Below, piece after piece: positions 10,242-19,063 of a stretch of 64,000 nucleotides of DNA (position 1 is its first letter; each line of letters starts with the position of its first letter). Origin of the DNA: Bacteriovoracaceae bacterium (GTDB lineage Bacteria > Bdellovibrionota > Bacteriovoracia > Bacteriovoracales > Bacteriovoracaceae). Where the stretch lies: the NCBI GenBank assembly GCA_023701435.1, contig JAMPXB010000004.1, forward strand, positions 181,302 through 245,301, given 5' to 3'. The notes under the pieces were generated by a model. The model was given only the letters and a program-made list of their open reading frames with translations, had not been told where the DNA came from and made no database searches. The position numbers and the translations under genes are program-made.

Positions 10242-11348
10242 TTAGTCCGGTCGCTCAATCCGCCCATCTGGATATTTAGCAAACCTCTCGATTTTAGGTC
10301 CATGGATCATATCTTGTCTGTTCCATGCCCAGCCGCCAAATTGAGTTCGCTGGTAATCATCGATCGTCTGGAAAATTTCCTGACGAGTGTTCATGACAAA
10401 TGGTCCATGTTGCACAACCGGTTCACCAATGGGTTTGGCCTCCAGGAACAAGAACTCAACTTCAGCACCACTGGCCTCCACTACAAGTTCTTGAGCGGAA
10501 TCCAGAAACAAGGCCTTTTTACCTGAAATACCCTGCCCGTTCACGGAGATGGCATTCCCTTCAAAAAGATACAAAGAGCGATTAGTATTATTTTTGTTTG
10601 CCGGATATTTAAAAGTTGAACCCGCCTGCATTTTAACCAGCAGAATATTCACTTCATTGCCCGGATCCCGCGCCCAGCTGTTGGCAGGAGCTTCATAAAA
10701 CTTTTGCCCTTGATATTCTCCGCTAATAAGTGAGACCTCAACCTTTGGATCAGTCGCAATTTTTGGAATCTTATTCGCCCACAACATCTTAAAGTCTGGC
10801 GCTACCATCTTATTTTTTCGCGGAAGATTGAGCCAGATCTGGAAGAGTTCCAGGGTGTTCTCCTTGTCCTGATGTAACAGCGGAAACATTTCAGAGTGCT
10901 GGACACCCGAGCCGGCACTCATCCACTGCACGTCCCCTTCGCCGTATCTACCAGCGGCGCCTAATGAGTCGGCATGATCAGCGTAGCCCTTACGAACGAT
11001 GGTGATGGTTTCAAAGCCGCGATGAGGATGGACCGGAAAACCGGGAATCTCGGCCCCATGATAAATGCGAAAGCCGTCTTTCTCCGTGAAGTCCTGGCCC
11101 ATGTCTCTGCCGTTGAAATGTTTGGCATCAAGGCCCAAATTTTTATTACCGGCCGGATAGTAGTCATAGTGGTGAGCACAAAATAAGAAAGGTTCTTGAG
11201 TGGGCCAGTGAAGATCAATGGGTTGTATTTTAGTTATCATATTAGTTGCCTCGGTCTTTTTGAAAATATTAAAGAAATTGAAAAAGCCACCCGCCCAGCT
11301 CGTAGCTGGGATGAGTAATAAGGCCTTGAAAAAATGTCGTCTTTTCAT
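10242..11348 (-). CDS. Pirin family protein with Tat-like signal
   Basis: 368 residues. The bicupin core carries the pirin metal motif HPHRGFETIT with the later H-SE pair (GVQHSEMF), the iron-ligand set of pirins (putative quercetin 2,3-dioxygenase or redox-sensing activity). Unusually, the frame opens with MKRRHFFKALLLIPATSWA, which fits a twin-arginine signal (RR-x-F-x-K then a hydrophobic stretch). A second start, ATG 11240, has GAGG upstream and would make a normal cytoplasmic pirin of about 332 residues, so the true start is uncertain. The coding of a full Tat-like leader in frame argues for export. Confidence 0.8.
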   Translation of the reverse strand: MKRRHFFKALLLIPATSWAGGFFNFFNIFKKTEATNMITKIQPIDLHWPTQEPFLFCAHHYDYYPAGNKNLGLDAKHFNGRDMGQDFTEKDGFRIYHGAEIPGFPVHPHRGFETITIVRKGYADHADSLGAAGRYGEGDVQWMSAGSGVQHSEMFPLLHQDKENTLELFQIWLNLPRKNKMVAPDFKMLWANKIPKIATDPKVEVSLISGEYQGQKFYEAPANSWARDPGNEVNILLVKMQAGSTFKYPANKNNTNRSLYLFEGNAISVNGQGISGKKALFLDSAQELVVEASGAEVEFLFLEAKPIGEPVVQHGPFVMNTRQEIFQTIDDYQRTQFGGWAWNRQDMIHGPKIERFAKYPDGRIERPD

Positions 11349-11423
11349 TTGAAAATGATACGTGAGGTGGGTACTTATGACTAGGCAGTTTTATCCAGTT
11401 ACACAGTTCACCCAAATGGACAA

Positions 11424-12368
11424 TTAAAAGGGTCCAATTCTAGCGTGGGCTCTTTCAAAACGAAGTTCTTCTTTGGGACCAAATGGATGTCCGCCAAATC
11501 CGTGTCTCATCAGAGCGATAGATCTGTAATCAATTCTCCTGTCATCACGGGAACGGAAAAGTTCGATTACACTTTGGGTAATAACTGGAAGAGGAACTTC
11601 GAGACGGAGGGCATCGCTTACCAACCAATTTACTTCTCCCGTGTCTTCGACATAAGGGGAAACAGAGAAAGCATCTTTCTGGACTTGATATTGTTCCGCC
11701 ATGAGGTCAATCAGCCAGGACCGAATGACCGAAGCATTCCGATAGGCCTTGAAAACTGATTCCATCTCAAGTGGCATGGATTCCCGATATTTTTCGAGTA
11801 GCGCCATCCCTTCACCTATGGCCTGAAGCATTCCAAACTCAATACCATTATGTACCAGTTTGGTGAGATGACCACATCCAGCTGGACCGACATAATGAAC
11901 GGCTTCCGGTGCGGCCATTAGCTCCAGTAAGTGTTCCACTTCCTCAAAGGCGCTTCTTTCACCGCCTACCATAAAACAGGCCCCGTCCCGAGCACCAGAA
12001 ATTCCTCCGCTGGTACCCACATCAAGAAAATCTATTCCAGACTTTTTCAGAGTTTTATGTCTGCGAACTGAGTCGCCCCAATAAGAATTTCCACCGTCGA
12101 GCACGATGTCCCCCACATCAAAGAGATTTGAAAACTTCTCGATGTAATCTTCAATCACGACACCAGCGGGAAGATAGAGTAAGACTTTTCTCGGTGACTT
12201 CATCAACTGATAGAGATGCTCCAGATCATGGGCCACGATAAGACCGTTCTTTATGAGTTCAACATCGGGTTCACCATTTGTGAGACCAATTACGTTTGCT
12301 CCCTTGCGTAATGCCTGATGGGCCAATCCTGCCCCCATCTTTCCCAGTCCGATAATTGCAAATTCCAT
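11424..12368 (-). CDS. gnd: 6-phosphogluconate dehydrogenase, short form
   Basis: 314 residues, matching the short YqeC/GndA-type enzymes (about 300) rather than the 470-residue form. It shows the N-terminal GLGKMGAGLA nucleotide motif, the substrate motif DVGTSGGISGARDGACFMVGG and the catalytic KLVHNGIEFGM. The reaction is oxidative decarboxylation of 6-phosphogluconate to ribulose 5-phosphate in the pentose phosphate pathway. No zwf or pgl lies nearby. It is divergent from the sensory-rhodopsin-transducer homologue across a 115-base intergenic region. Confidence 0.9.
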   Translation of the reverse strand: MEFAIIGLGKMGAGLAHQALRKGANVIGLTNGEPDVELIKNGLIVAHDLEHLYQLMKSPRKVLLYLPAGVVIEDYIEKFSNLFDVGDIVLDGGNSYWGDSVRRHKTLKKSGIDFLDVGTSGGISGARDGACFMVGGERSAFEEVEHLLELMAAPEAVHYVGPAGCGHLTKLVHNGIEFGMLQAIGEGMALLEKYRESMPLEMESVFKAYRNASVIRSWLIDLMAEQYQVQKDAFSVSPYVEDTGEVNWLVSDALRLEVPLPVITQSVIELFRSRDDRRIDYRSIALMRHGFGGHPFGPKEELRFERAHARIGPF

Positions 12369-12483
12369 GTGAACTCCTGGTTAAACCAAGGATAAAGAAA
12401 AAATCATGGATGAAACGGACCTTGGCGTCTAGGTTAACCGAAAATATCTTCTTAATATTCATATCGCCAAAGGAGGATGCGTA

Positions 12484-12852
12484 ATGGAACTAGGCAAGAA
12501 GTATTGGGCCATAGCGGAAGGTTATATTCCTATAGAAAGTCATGGAAAATTTCCAGAAATGGAAAGCCATGAGACCGTGTGTATTTTAAATGCAAACGAA
12601 AAGGCTGCGCATATTGAGATTACCATCTACTTTAATGACCGAGATCCCATAGGACCCTTTAAAGAAAAAATTGCGCCAAAACGAACTCGTCATATCCGAT
12701 TCAATAATCTTCAAACCCCAGAGAAAATTCCCAAAGGCACAGACTTCGCAAGCACCATCATCTCTGACGTCCCCATCGTTGTTCAACATACCAGACTTGA
12801 TTCAAGGCAAGCTGAGAATGCCCTCATGACCACTATTGCTTATTCACAATAA
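12484..12852 (+). CDS. Sensory rhodopsin transducer (ASRT) family protein
   Basis: 122 residues, about the length of the Anabaena sensory rhodopsin transducer, and closely similar along its length: YWAIAEGYIP, SHETVCILNAN, AHIEITIYF, TDFASTI and IVVQHTRLDSRQAENAL. The family is a small beta-sandwich that tetramerises, binds rhodopsin in Anabaena and has been linked to carbohydrate or DNA binding elsewhere. ATG 12484 has an excellent ribosome site (AAAGGAGG). No rhodopsin gene is in this window. Its stop overlaps the end of the convergent SDR gene by 20 bases. Confidence 0.88.
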   Translation: MELGKKYWAIAEGYIPIESHGKFPEMESHETVCILNANEKAAHIEITIYFNDRDPIGPFKEKIAPKRTRHIRFNNLQTPEKIPKGTDFASTIISDVPIVVQHTRLDSRQAENALMTTIAYSQ

Positions 12853-13828
12853 ATAAAAAATATACAGCAAAAGTGATGATCGCAAAGTAGAGCACATACA
12901 ACCGATGCATATCCATCCACAAAAGCACACTTCTGTCTTTGGCGACCTTACTAAAAATACCTCTGGCGCCATAATCTCTATTGATAGGCTTCCACATATT
13001 GTCAATATTCGTAACTGGCGCACTTTCTGTTTGCTGAGACTCAATGCCCTCTTTTGCGAGTTTCCACTCTGCAAGCCATGGGGCGAGCTTTTCACCTAAA
13101 ATTGCTTTAACTGCCGGCCAGCAGACCCAAAATTCTTTTCGAGGATGATCTGCGATGTAGGCCACCGCTTTGGCCATAAGTTCGGGTTGGAAGATAGGAG
13201 GAACTGGCATGGGATGTTTGTTAGTGTGATTTTTCATCCATTCAAACTGAGGAGTATTCACCGCCGGAAGGTGAACTTCACTGACTTTAACCTTCTGCTG
13301 GTTAGCTCGAAGTTCAATTCTAAACGATTGAATGAAACCGTGAATGGCATGTTTGGAGGCGCAGTAAGCAGACTGTAATGGAATGCTCAAATATGCCAGT
13401 GCAGAACCTATTTGGATTATGTGACCTCGATTTTGTGGCAAAAAGCGACGATTTGCGACTAAGATGCCATTTACCGATCCCATATAATTGACGTCCATTA
13501 CTCGCTTAATCTCTGAAGAAGATATTTCATTAACTCCACCGATCATCGTTACCATGGCGTTGTTAATCCAGATATCTATGGGTCCTAAAACCTTTTCAAT
13601 TTCTAAAGCGGCATTTTCCAATTCAATTTCATTACTCACATCGGCCGATATGGCGATGGCCTTACCACCGAGTTCTTGAACTTCTTTGACAGTGGATTCA
13701 AGTTTTTCCATTCCTCTTGCTATTAAGCCTAAACTTTCTCCTTTCTTCGCAAACTCCTGAGCGATCGCTCTACCGACTCCCGCCGAAGCTCCTGTAATAA
13801 CAATAACTCTCTTCTTTTGTTCGGACAT
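12833..13828 (-). CDS. SDR oxidoreductase with C-terminal membrane anchor
   Basis: 331 residues from ATG 13828, which has GAGGA upstream; the open frame extends to a GTG at 13840. It has the short-chain dehydrogenase TGASAGVGRAIA cofactor motif, NNA (INNAMVTMIGG) and the AYCASKHA active-site Tyr-x-x-x-Lys. It is longer than a classical SDR (about 250) because of a C-terminal extension ending in one hydrophobic helix (LYVLYFAIITFAVYFLFIV), probably a membrane anchor. The substrate cannot be read from sequence. Confidence 0.82.
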   Translation of the reverse strand: MSEQKKRVIVITGASAGVGRAIAQEFAKKGESLGLIARGMEKLESTVKEVQELGGKAIAISADVSNEIELENAALEIEKVLGPIDIWINNAMVTMIGGVNEISSSEIKRVMDVNYMGSVNGILVANRRFLPQNRGHIIQIGSALAYLSIPLQSAYCASKHAIHGFIQSFRIELRANQQKVKVSEVHLPAVNTPQFEWMKNHTNKHPMPVPPIFQPELMAKAVAYIADHPRKEFWVCWPAVKAILGEKLAPWLAEWKLAKEGIESQQTESAPVTNIDNMWKPINRDYGARGIFSKVAKDRSVLLWMDMHRLYVLYFAIITFAVYFLFIVNKQ

Positions 13829-13947
13829 ATTTTTCCTCACAATTCATTTAATTGCTGCAGGCCTTATACCAATGGCCCACTGTTTGCAAAAATATAAAGG
13901 CGGAGAAGAATCACTGGAGTACTTTACTATAAGCCAAGGAGAACTTT

Positions 13948-14406
13948 ATGCAGACCAACCCTACCCTTACACAGAGGGATTTAGACCTGAGCGAGCGTGC
14001 CTATTGGGTATTAAAAGTAGGTTTTGTAGTGGCACCAGTTCTAGCAGGCCTAGATAAGTTTTTTAATTATCTAACTAACTGGACCAACTACCTGGCCCCG
14101 GTTTTCCCGAATATGCTGAATATCTCTGCGAAAACATTCATGCAAGGAGTGGGCTTCATAGAGGTGATAGCGGGTATCGGAGTGCTCATAAAGCCAAAAA
14201 TTTTTGCTTATGTCGTGAGTGCTTGGTTATTGGGAATTATCGTTAACTTGTTTGTCTTGGGTAACTATTACGATCTCGCCTTGAGAGATCTGGGGCTTTC
14301 TATCGGTTCCTTTGCTTTGGGCCAACTTTCCCAAATACATGAGCATGTGAACCAAACCAAGGGAGATAGAGTTAACTGGAAAAGAGGCCACGCCCCTACC
14401 GTGTAG
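13948..14406 (+). CDS. DoxX-like membrane protein
   Basis: 152 residues with four predicted membrane helices (about 25-45, 68-88, 92-112 and 118-135), the size and topology of DoxX/DoxD-like small membrane proteins. ATG 13948 follows AAGGAG. Only five bases separate it from the GH15 gene, so it probably leads a three-gene operon with the glucosidase and a second membrane protein. Function unknown. Confidence 0.65.
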   Translation: MQTNPTLTQRDLDLSERAYWVLKVGFVVAPVLAGLDKFFNYLTNWTNYLAPVFPNMLNISAKTFMQGVGFIEVIAGIGVLIKPKIFAYVVSAWLLGIIVNLFVLGNYYDLALRDLGLSIGSFALGQLSQIHEHVNQTKGDRVNWKRGHAPTV

Positions 14407-14411
14407 GCTAT

Positions 14412-16178
14412 ATGGCATTAGCTATAAATGAATACGGCCTTATAGGTGACACACGAACGGCAGCACTGATCTCCAAAGAAGGATCTATCGATTGGTGCTG
14501 TTTTCCGGGCTTTGATTCGGGAAGCTTTTTTGCTCGCATATTAGATAAAGATGCCGGACACATGCAAATCTGTCCCCAAGGACAATTTTCTTCCGAGCAA
14601 AGATATTTACCTGGAACAAACGTACTCGAGACAATCTTCACCACCACTGATGGTGTAGTGAAAATCTTGGATTGTTTTACGGTAGACACAGAGGAAAATA
14701 AAACAAAAATGCTGCGTCCTTTGCATGAAATTCTGAGAGTAGTTGAGGGAATCGAGGGCAAAGTCAGTATGGTGTATACTTTCAAACCGATGCCATTTTT
14801 TGCAAATGGAAAGGCAAAAATTGGCCAAAGAGGAAAGCTTGGTATCAATTGCGAATACGGGAACGAGTTAGTCGTATTAAAGCATGACTTACTGGAAACC
14901 ACCGAGGATTTTACAGTCTCCAAAGGAGAAAGAAGAATTTTCTCCTTAAGTCATAACATCATTGCCCCTGCAGTAATCCCCTCTCTTGGTGAATCAGCTT
15001 TAAAGAGACTTGAAAGTACTATTACCTACTGGCACAACTGGATATCCCAATGCAATTACCAAGGTGAATTTAAAGAGGAGGTTCTTAGAAGTGTCCTGGC
15101 ACTCAAACTTCTCACGTATTCTCCTTCAGGCGCCATCATTGCTGCTCCCACAACCTCGCTTCCCGAGATGATCGGGGGAAACAGAAACTGGGACTACCGC
15201 TACTGTTGGTTAAGAGATGCCGCTTTTACAATCCGCTCATTCCTTGCTCTGGGCTTTATCCATGAGGCTCGGGCCTACATGAGCTGGATCCTCCATTCAA
15301 CCGCTTTGACCCATCCCCATCTTCAAGTGCTTTATTCTGTTTTTGGTCACGCTAAAATTCCTGAGAGAAAATTACACTGGCTTGCAGGATACGAAGGGTC
15401 AAGTCCCGTGCGAATCGGCAATGGGGCCGACGTACAGTTTCAGCTCGATGTCTATGGCGAGGTAATGTATGCCATATATCTATTTGCTCCTTATATAAAA
15501 AAATTTGATACAGACAATGTCCTTTTTTTAAAAAACATTGCAGATTCCGTTTGCGAATTGTGGGATAGGCCAGATGAAGGAATTTGGGAAATTCGCTCCA
15601 AAGGACTTCATCATGTTCATTCAAAGGTTATGTCCTATGTAGCTCTGGAGAAATTTATTGAGCTCTCCCAGAGAATGAACTGGAGTTATCCCTTGGATAA
15701 ATATTTAAAAAGTGCAAAGGAAATTAAAAATCAAGTGGAACTTCATGGCTACAATGAAGAGCTTAAGGCCTATACAAGAACCTATGATGACAACGAACTG
15801 GACGCGGCAATCTTAACCTTGCCCATTTTTACAGAGAACTGGGATAAGGGCCATATGGAATCGACTGTGTTTAGTATTAAACAACATCTGATGAAAAAAG
15901 GAGTCGTCTATAGATATCTTCATCAAGATGATGGCATTAAGGGGCCGGAGGGAGGATTTCTCGCCTGCTCGTTTTGGTTAGTTGAAGCTCTGGCCAAGCT
16001 TGGAAAAAAAGCAATCGCCAAAGATGTGATGAATAATCTCTTGAAAAGAAAAAATACAATTGGACTTTGGTCAGAAGAGATTGATCCAAACACTAACCAA
16101 TTCTTGGGTAATTATCCTCAAGCGTTCAGCCATACAGCACTTATCAGTGCCGCCCTTTCACTGCAGGAGGTGCCATGA
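14412..16178 (+). CDS. Glycoside hydrolase family 15 protein (glucoamylase/trehalase type)
   Basis: 588 residues, the usual length of bacterial cytoplasmic GH15 proteins. The N-terminal super-sandwich domain starts with NEYGLIGDTRTAALISKEGSIDWCCFP, typical of this group. The (alpha/alpha)6 barrel has GGNRNWDYRYCWLRDAAFTI and RPDEGIWEIR (general-acid Glu region) followed by SKVMSYVALE. No signal peptide is present, so it acts inside the cell, probably releasing glucose from maltodextrins or trehalose. It lies in an operon, overlapping the next gene by four bases (ATGA). Confidence 0.88.
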   Translation: MALAINEYGLIGDTRTAALISKEGSIDWCCFPGFDSGSFFARILDKDAGHMQICPQGQFSSEQRYLPGTNVLETIFTTTDGVVKILDCFTVDTEENKTKMLRPLHEILRVVEGIEGKVSMVYTFKPMPFFANGKAKIGQRGKLGINCEYGNELVVLKHDLLETTEDFTVSKGERRIFSLSHNIIAPAVIPSLGESALKRLESTITYWHNWISQCNYQGEFKEEVLRSVLALKLLTYSPSGAIIAAPTTSLPEMIGGNRNWDYRYCWLRDAAFTIRSFLALGFIHEARAYMSWILHSTALTHPHLQVLYSVFGHAKIPERKLHWLAGYEGSSPVRIGNGADVQFQLDVYGEVMYAIYLFAPYIKKFDTDNVLFLKNIADSVCELWDRPDEGIWEIRSKGLHHVHSKVMSYVALEKFIELSQRMNWSYPLDKYLKSAKEIKNQVELHGYNEELKAYTRTYDDNELDAAILTLPIFTENWDKGHMESTVFSIKQHLMKKGVVYRYLHQDDGIKGPEGGFLACSFWLVEALAKLGKKAIAKDVMNNLLKRKNTIGLWSEEIDPNTNQFLGNYPQAFSHTALISAALSLQEVP

Positions 16179-16645
16179 ATATTGCGAGCACTCTTCTGTG
16201 GGGATTTGCGGCGACCATCGTACTGACCTCTCTCCTTGTTGTGGCACGGGGACTTCACTTAACAAGAATTGATATCCCATTTTTACTTGGAACCCTATTT
16301 ACCGATGATAGAGACAAGGCCAAATGGGTCGGAAGCTTACTTCATATGGGGTTTGGATGGTTCTTTGCATTGATCTATGTTTTAACGTTTGAAAATATTG
16401 GGATAAAAACCTGGTGGTTTGGGGCCACGATCGGATTTGTTCACGCTTTTTTTGTACTAACTTTTGGTATGAACCTGGTTGAATCTATTCATCCTCGTAT
16501 GGCCTCGGAGTACCGGGGACCAGAGCCGACAAGAATGCTGGAGCCGCCAGGGTTTATGGTTCTTAATTATGGTAAAGGAACACCACTAGCGACGTTAATA
16601 GTGCATATGATTTATGGCGGGATTTTGGGATTTTTTTATGAATAA
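16175..16645 (+). CDS. Small integral membrane protein, function unknown
   Basis: 156 residues with about four hydrophobic helices (residues 5-25, 48-68, 75-98 and 130-153). A conserved-looking soluble loop carries ESIHPRMASEYRGPEPTRML. Start ATG overlaps the GH15 stop (ATGA), indicating translational coupling in the same operon, and a strong terminator follows. I do not recognise a characterised family. Confidence 0.65.
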   Translation: MNIASTLLWGFAATIVLTSLLVVARGLHLTRIDIPFLLGTLFTDDRDKAKWVGSLLHMGFGWFFALIYVLTFENIGIKTWWFGATIGFVHAFFVLTFGMNLVESIHPRMASEYRGPEPTRMLEPPGFMVLNYGKGTPLATLIVHMIYGGILGFFYE

Positions 16646-16648
16646 AGT

Positions 16649-16688
16649 GCCGAGGTCTCAAGGTTGATCCCTCGAGACCTCGGCTTTA
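16649..16688 (+). terminator. Terminator of the DoxX-GH15 operon
   Basis: An 11-bp perfect stem, GCCGAGGTCTC (16649-16659) with GAGACCTCGGC (16674-16684), then TTTAAAT. It ends the plus-strand operon and may also serve the convergent lipoprotein gene. Confidence 0.85.
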
Positions 16689-16692
16689 AATA

Positions 16693-17388
16693 CTAATTAG
16701 TTTTTATCAAAACCCCACAAACCACCGGCAAAGAGAGATGCGCTGGCTCCCCCTTATAAGAAGCAAGACTTGAAGGAAAAGAGCTATTAGCTGCCGTTCC
16801 ATGAACAAGCACAACTCTCCCTTCAAAACCAATGCCCTTCCCGGCAGCAAGCTTAATCACATTATCCGAAGGATCTTCATCCGCTTTCCAAAGATCAGCG
16901 TTTATCTTTGCGAGTGAAGCTGACTTTTGATAGGTCATCGCACGACCTTTAGGATAAACCTCTGCACCTACTGATTGAGAATTTAAATCACCATCCAGTG
17001 GCATAAGTGCTGCGCCTACCACTCTTCCCGCTTCATCATAATCGATGAAGCCGTCCCCATTGGTATCATCAGCTAAAGTCGGGCATCTTGTCCCCATATG
17101 CAAGGTCTGTCTGTGAATGACTGGCTGATCATCATCCAAGGTGGTGCTTACTTGAACGAGGTCATCCTTGACTATAAAGGTGGCTGCTCCATAGGGAATG
17201 AAACCATTGGAGTGAAAGTTTATGGGTCTGAGGACGCCGTAATAAGTTCCAGGAGTCGCCTCAGCCATTTCCTGAGCAGCATTTTGAACTATCACATTGC
17301 CAGTGCCACCACCGCTGCCACTATCGTCTTTTCCGCAAGCAACGAGAGTAAGGAGTGTTAGCAATACAAAAATCTTATTTGATTTCAT
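16693..17388 (-). CDS. Lipoprotein with EF-hand-like calcium loop
   Basis: 231 residues. Signal with lipobox LTLVAC-G (Cys about 19), then a Gly/Ser linker. Near residue 108 an EF-hand loop is readable: D-TNGDGFIDYDEA, with acidic residues at the calcium positions. The rest is beta-rich and unrecognised. The start abuts the stop of the upstream protein-glutaminase-like gene with no gap, so the two are co-transcribed. Co-occurrence suggests an accessory, inhibitor or anchoring role for the enzyme; this is inference. Confidence 0.7.
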   Translation of the reverse strand: MKSNKIFVLLTLLTLVACGKDDSGSGGGTGNVIVQNAAQEMAEATPGTYYGVLRPINFHSNGFIPYGAATFIVKDDLVQVSTTLDDDQPVIHRQTLHMGTRCPTLADDTNGDGFIDYDEAGRVVGAALMPLDGDLNSQSVGAEVYPKGRAMTYQKSASLAKINADLWKADEDPSDNVIKLAAGKGIGFEGRVVLVHGTAANSSFPSSLASYKGEPAHLSLPVVCGVLIKTN

Positions 17389-18150
17389 TTAAAGACTCCC
17401 TTGAAAAAAAGCTCTTGAGCGTGATGCGTTTACCTCTGAATTGCTCCAACCTGTTCTGCCCCGACCGCTTTCACGGGCCCCAATATCCCCAGGAATGAAG
17501 TAATACATTGGCTCAAACTTAATATAACAGTCCTGAGTTTGATCAGCGCCTGCATCATAATCAAGGAAACGGAAATCAGTCACACATTCACGCTTACTAA
17601 AAACCAGAAAGTTTTTCCACTCAGTGAATGTCACGGGACGATCAAGAAACTGATGATCCATTACTATCTTTTTTCCCGAAGCAGTTGTGTACATCGGTGC
17701 TACGTGGAACCACCACTTGTAGCGATTACGCTTAATATAAGTATCAGTCAGGAGAAGAAAGGCTTTTTCTGACTTCGTACCACTTTTTTGAAACTCATCC
17801 CACGCCCATACGTGAGCGCGATCCGAACACTCTGACTTTCTGCGCATATAGGGATTCATGCGCTTAAAAATTGCCGCAATCTCACTATCAGGAACGACAC
17901 TCGGCTCAAACTCCGTGTTCTCCTCCAGAGTTAGCATTTTAGTTTGAACTTGGGGTTTGAGCTTTGCTTCAAAGACAGCAAGTTTATGCTGCTCATCGTG
18001 CTCTATGAAATGTACCGCCCCAGAATTGAATTTAATCAAGTGAGGCTCACCTACTTTCCCTCTTACAATAGAGTGAATACTGTCTCCAGATGTCTCAGCT
18101 CCTGCAGCATAACTGAAGACAAGAAATGCCATGAGCATAAAACTCTTCAT
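17389..18150 (-). CDS. Secreted protein-glutaminase-like enzyme
   Basis: 253 residues from ATG 18150, which has GGGAG upstream and gives a signal peptide (MKSFMLMAFLVFSYAAGA); the frame opens earlier without a good site. A prodomain-like region precedes a core with ECSDRAHVWAWDEF (Cys about 108), YKWWFHVAPMY (His about 149) and VMDHQFLD (Asp about 165). This Cys-His-Asp layout and the W-x-HVAP and C-x-x-RAH contexts match protein-glutaminase (Gln-deamidating) enzymes. The expected reaction is deamidation of protein Gln to Glu outside the cytoplasm. Four further Cys may form disulfides. It is the first gene of a pair with an EF-hand lipoprotein. Confidence 0.72.
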   Translation of the reverse strand: MKSFMLMAFLVFSYAAGAETSGDSIHSIVRGKVGEPHLIKFNSGAVHFIEHDEQHKLAVFEAKLKPQVQTKMLTLEENTEFEPSVVPDSEIAAIFKRMNPYMRRKSECSDRAHVWAWDEFQKSGTKSEKAFLLLTDTYIKRNRYKWWFHVAPMYTTASGKKIVMDHQFLDRPVTFTEWKNFLVFSKRECVTDFRFLDYDAGADQTQDCYIKFEPMYYFIPGDIGARESGRGRTGWSNSEVNASRSRAFFQGSL

Positions 18151-18402
18151 GAATGACTCCCTAAGTTTATTGTCCAATGTAAAAAAACAACTCCAACATT
18201 TGATTATATAGCTTAGAAGTACTCATGAGCTCAAGATGCCAAAGTGACACTCACTCATAGTTTTTCATTGTTCCCTTAACTAGCTGAAAAAGAGAATACT
18301 AGCTTAAGATTTACTCGTGGGGTCACTTAATTTATCATGGAGCTATTTTCACTCCATATCTGGGCGTTTATAAGAGTCACTTTATTATTCAAGGAGTTTT
18401 AA

Positions 18403-18840
18403 ATGAAAAAGTTTATTCTTGCTGCTCTCGTTCTTACGGCATCAACTGTTTATGCTGAACAAATCGTTGTGATGGAGGCGAAGATTACTAGCTCTTGGGG
18501 TAGTAACTTAGATGTACAAACAAACTTTTACATGGACCAAGCAACTGGTCAGGGCCATGTGAAAGCAAGTGTAAATCAGCTCGTGCCTACTCATCCTCGT
18601 GAGGGTGGTCCTAATCACGTAACCGTTTTTTCAGACAAGGTCAGTGTTCCAAACCTCGTACTGATGGGTAAGGATGCTGTTTATCAGGGTACTGAAGGCA
18701 ACGTGGTTTGCGGAACAATGGGTGTGAGTCGTGTATTTAAAGTACCTACTCTTTACCTAAGCGGGAACTGTGCCCTGTCTTCTGTTATTTTGAGAGATGG
18801 AAGAAAAAATAAACTTGTTATTACTCTGACCACGAAATAA
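18403..18840 (+). CDS. Small secreted protein of unknown function
   Basis: 145 residues with signal peptide MKKFILAALVLTASTVYA. The mature part is beta-rich and has two Cys (VVCGTM and GNCALS) likely joined in the periplasm. ATG 18403 follows CAAGGAG. Monocistronic: about 220 bases of non-coding sequence precede it and a clear terminator follows. No family recognised. Confidence 0.72.
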   Translation: MKKFILAALVLTASTVYAEQIVVMEAKITSSWGSNLDVQTNFYMDQATGQGHVKASVNQLVPTHPREGGPNHVTVFSDKVSVPNLVLMGKDAVYQGTEGNVVCGTMGVSRVFKVPTLYLSGNCALSSVILRDGRKNKLVITLTTK

Positions 18841-18854
18841 TTTGAAAGACAAAA

Positions 18855-18882
18855 AAAATGACCATCCTAAGATGGTCATTTT
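18855..18882 (+). terminator. Hairpin terminator
   Basis: Stem AAAATGACCATC (18855-18866) pairs with GATGGTCATTTT (18871-18882) around CTAA, so the pairing itself ends in a T run. It follows the small secreted protein gene. Confidence 0.85.
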
Positions 18883-19063
18883 CAGTTCGCTTTAACTTCT
18901 ACTTAGCTTGGTTTCCCGCACTCTCTAGAATCGTTGCGAACCTAAGATCAGGTTAGACCTGTGAAGGTCCTCTGGAAATGGCTTTATTCTGAAATTTACC
19001 GCAAGAATTAGCTGAGTTAATCTTTTATTTGTACTAAAATTTCCAACAAACAGGAGAGCGACA

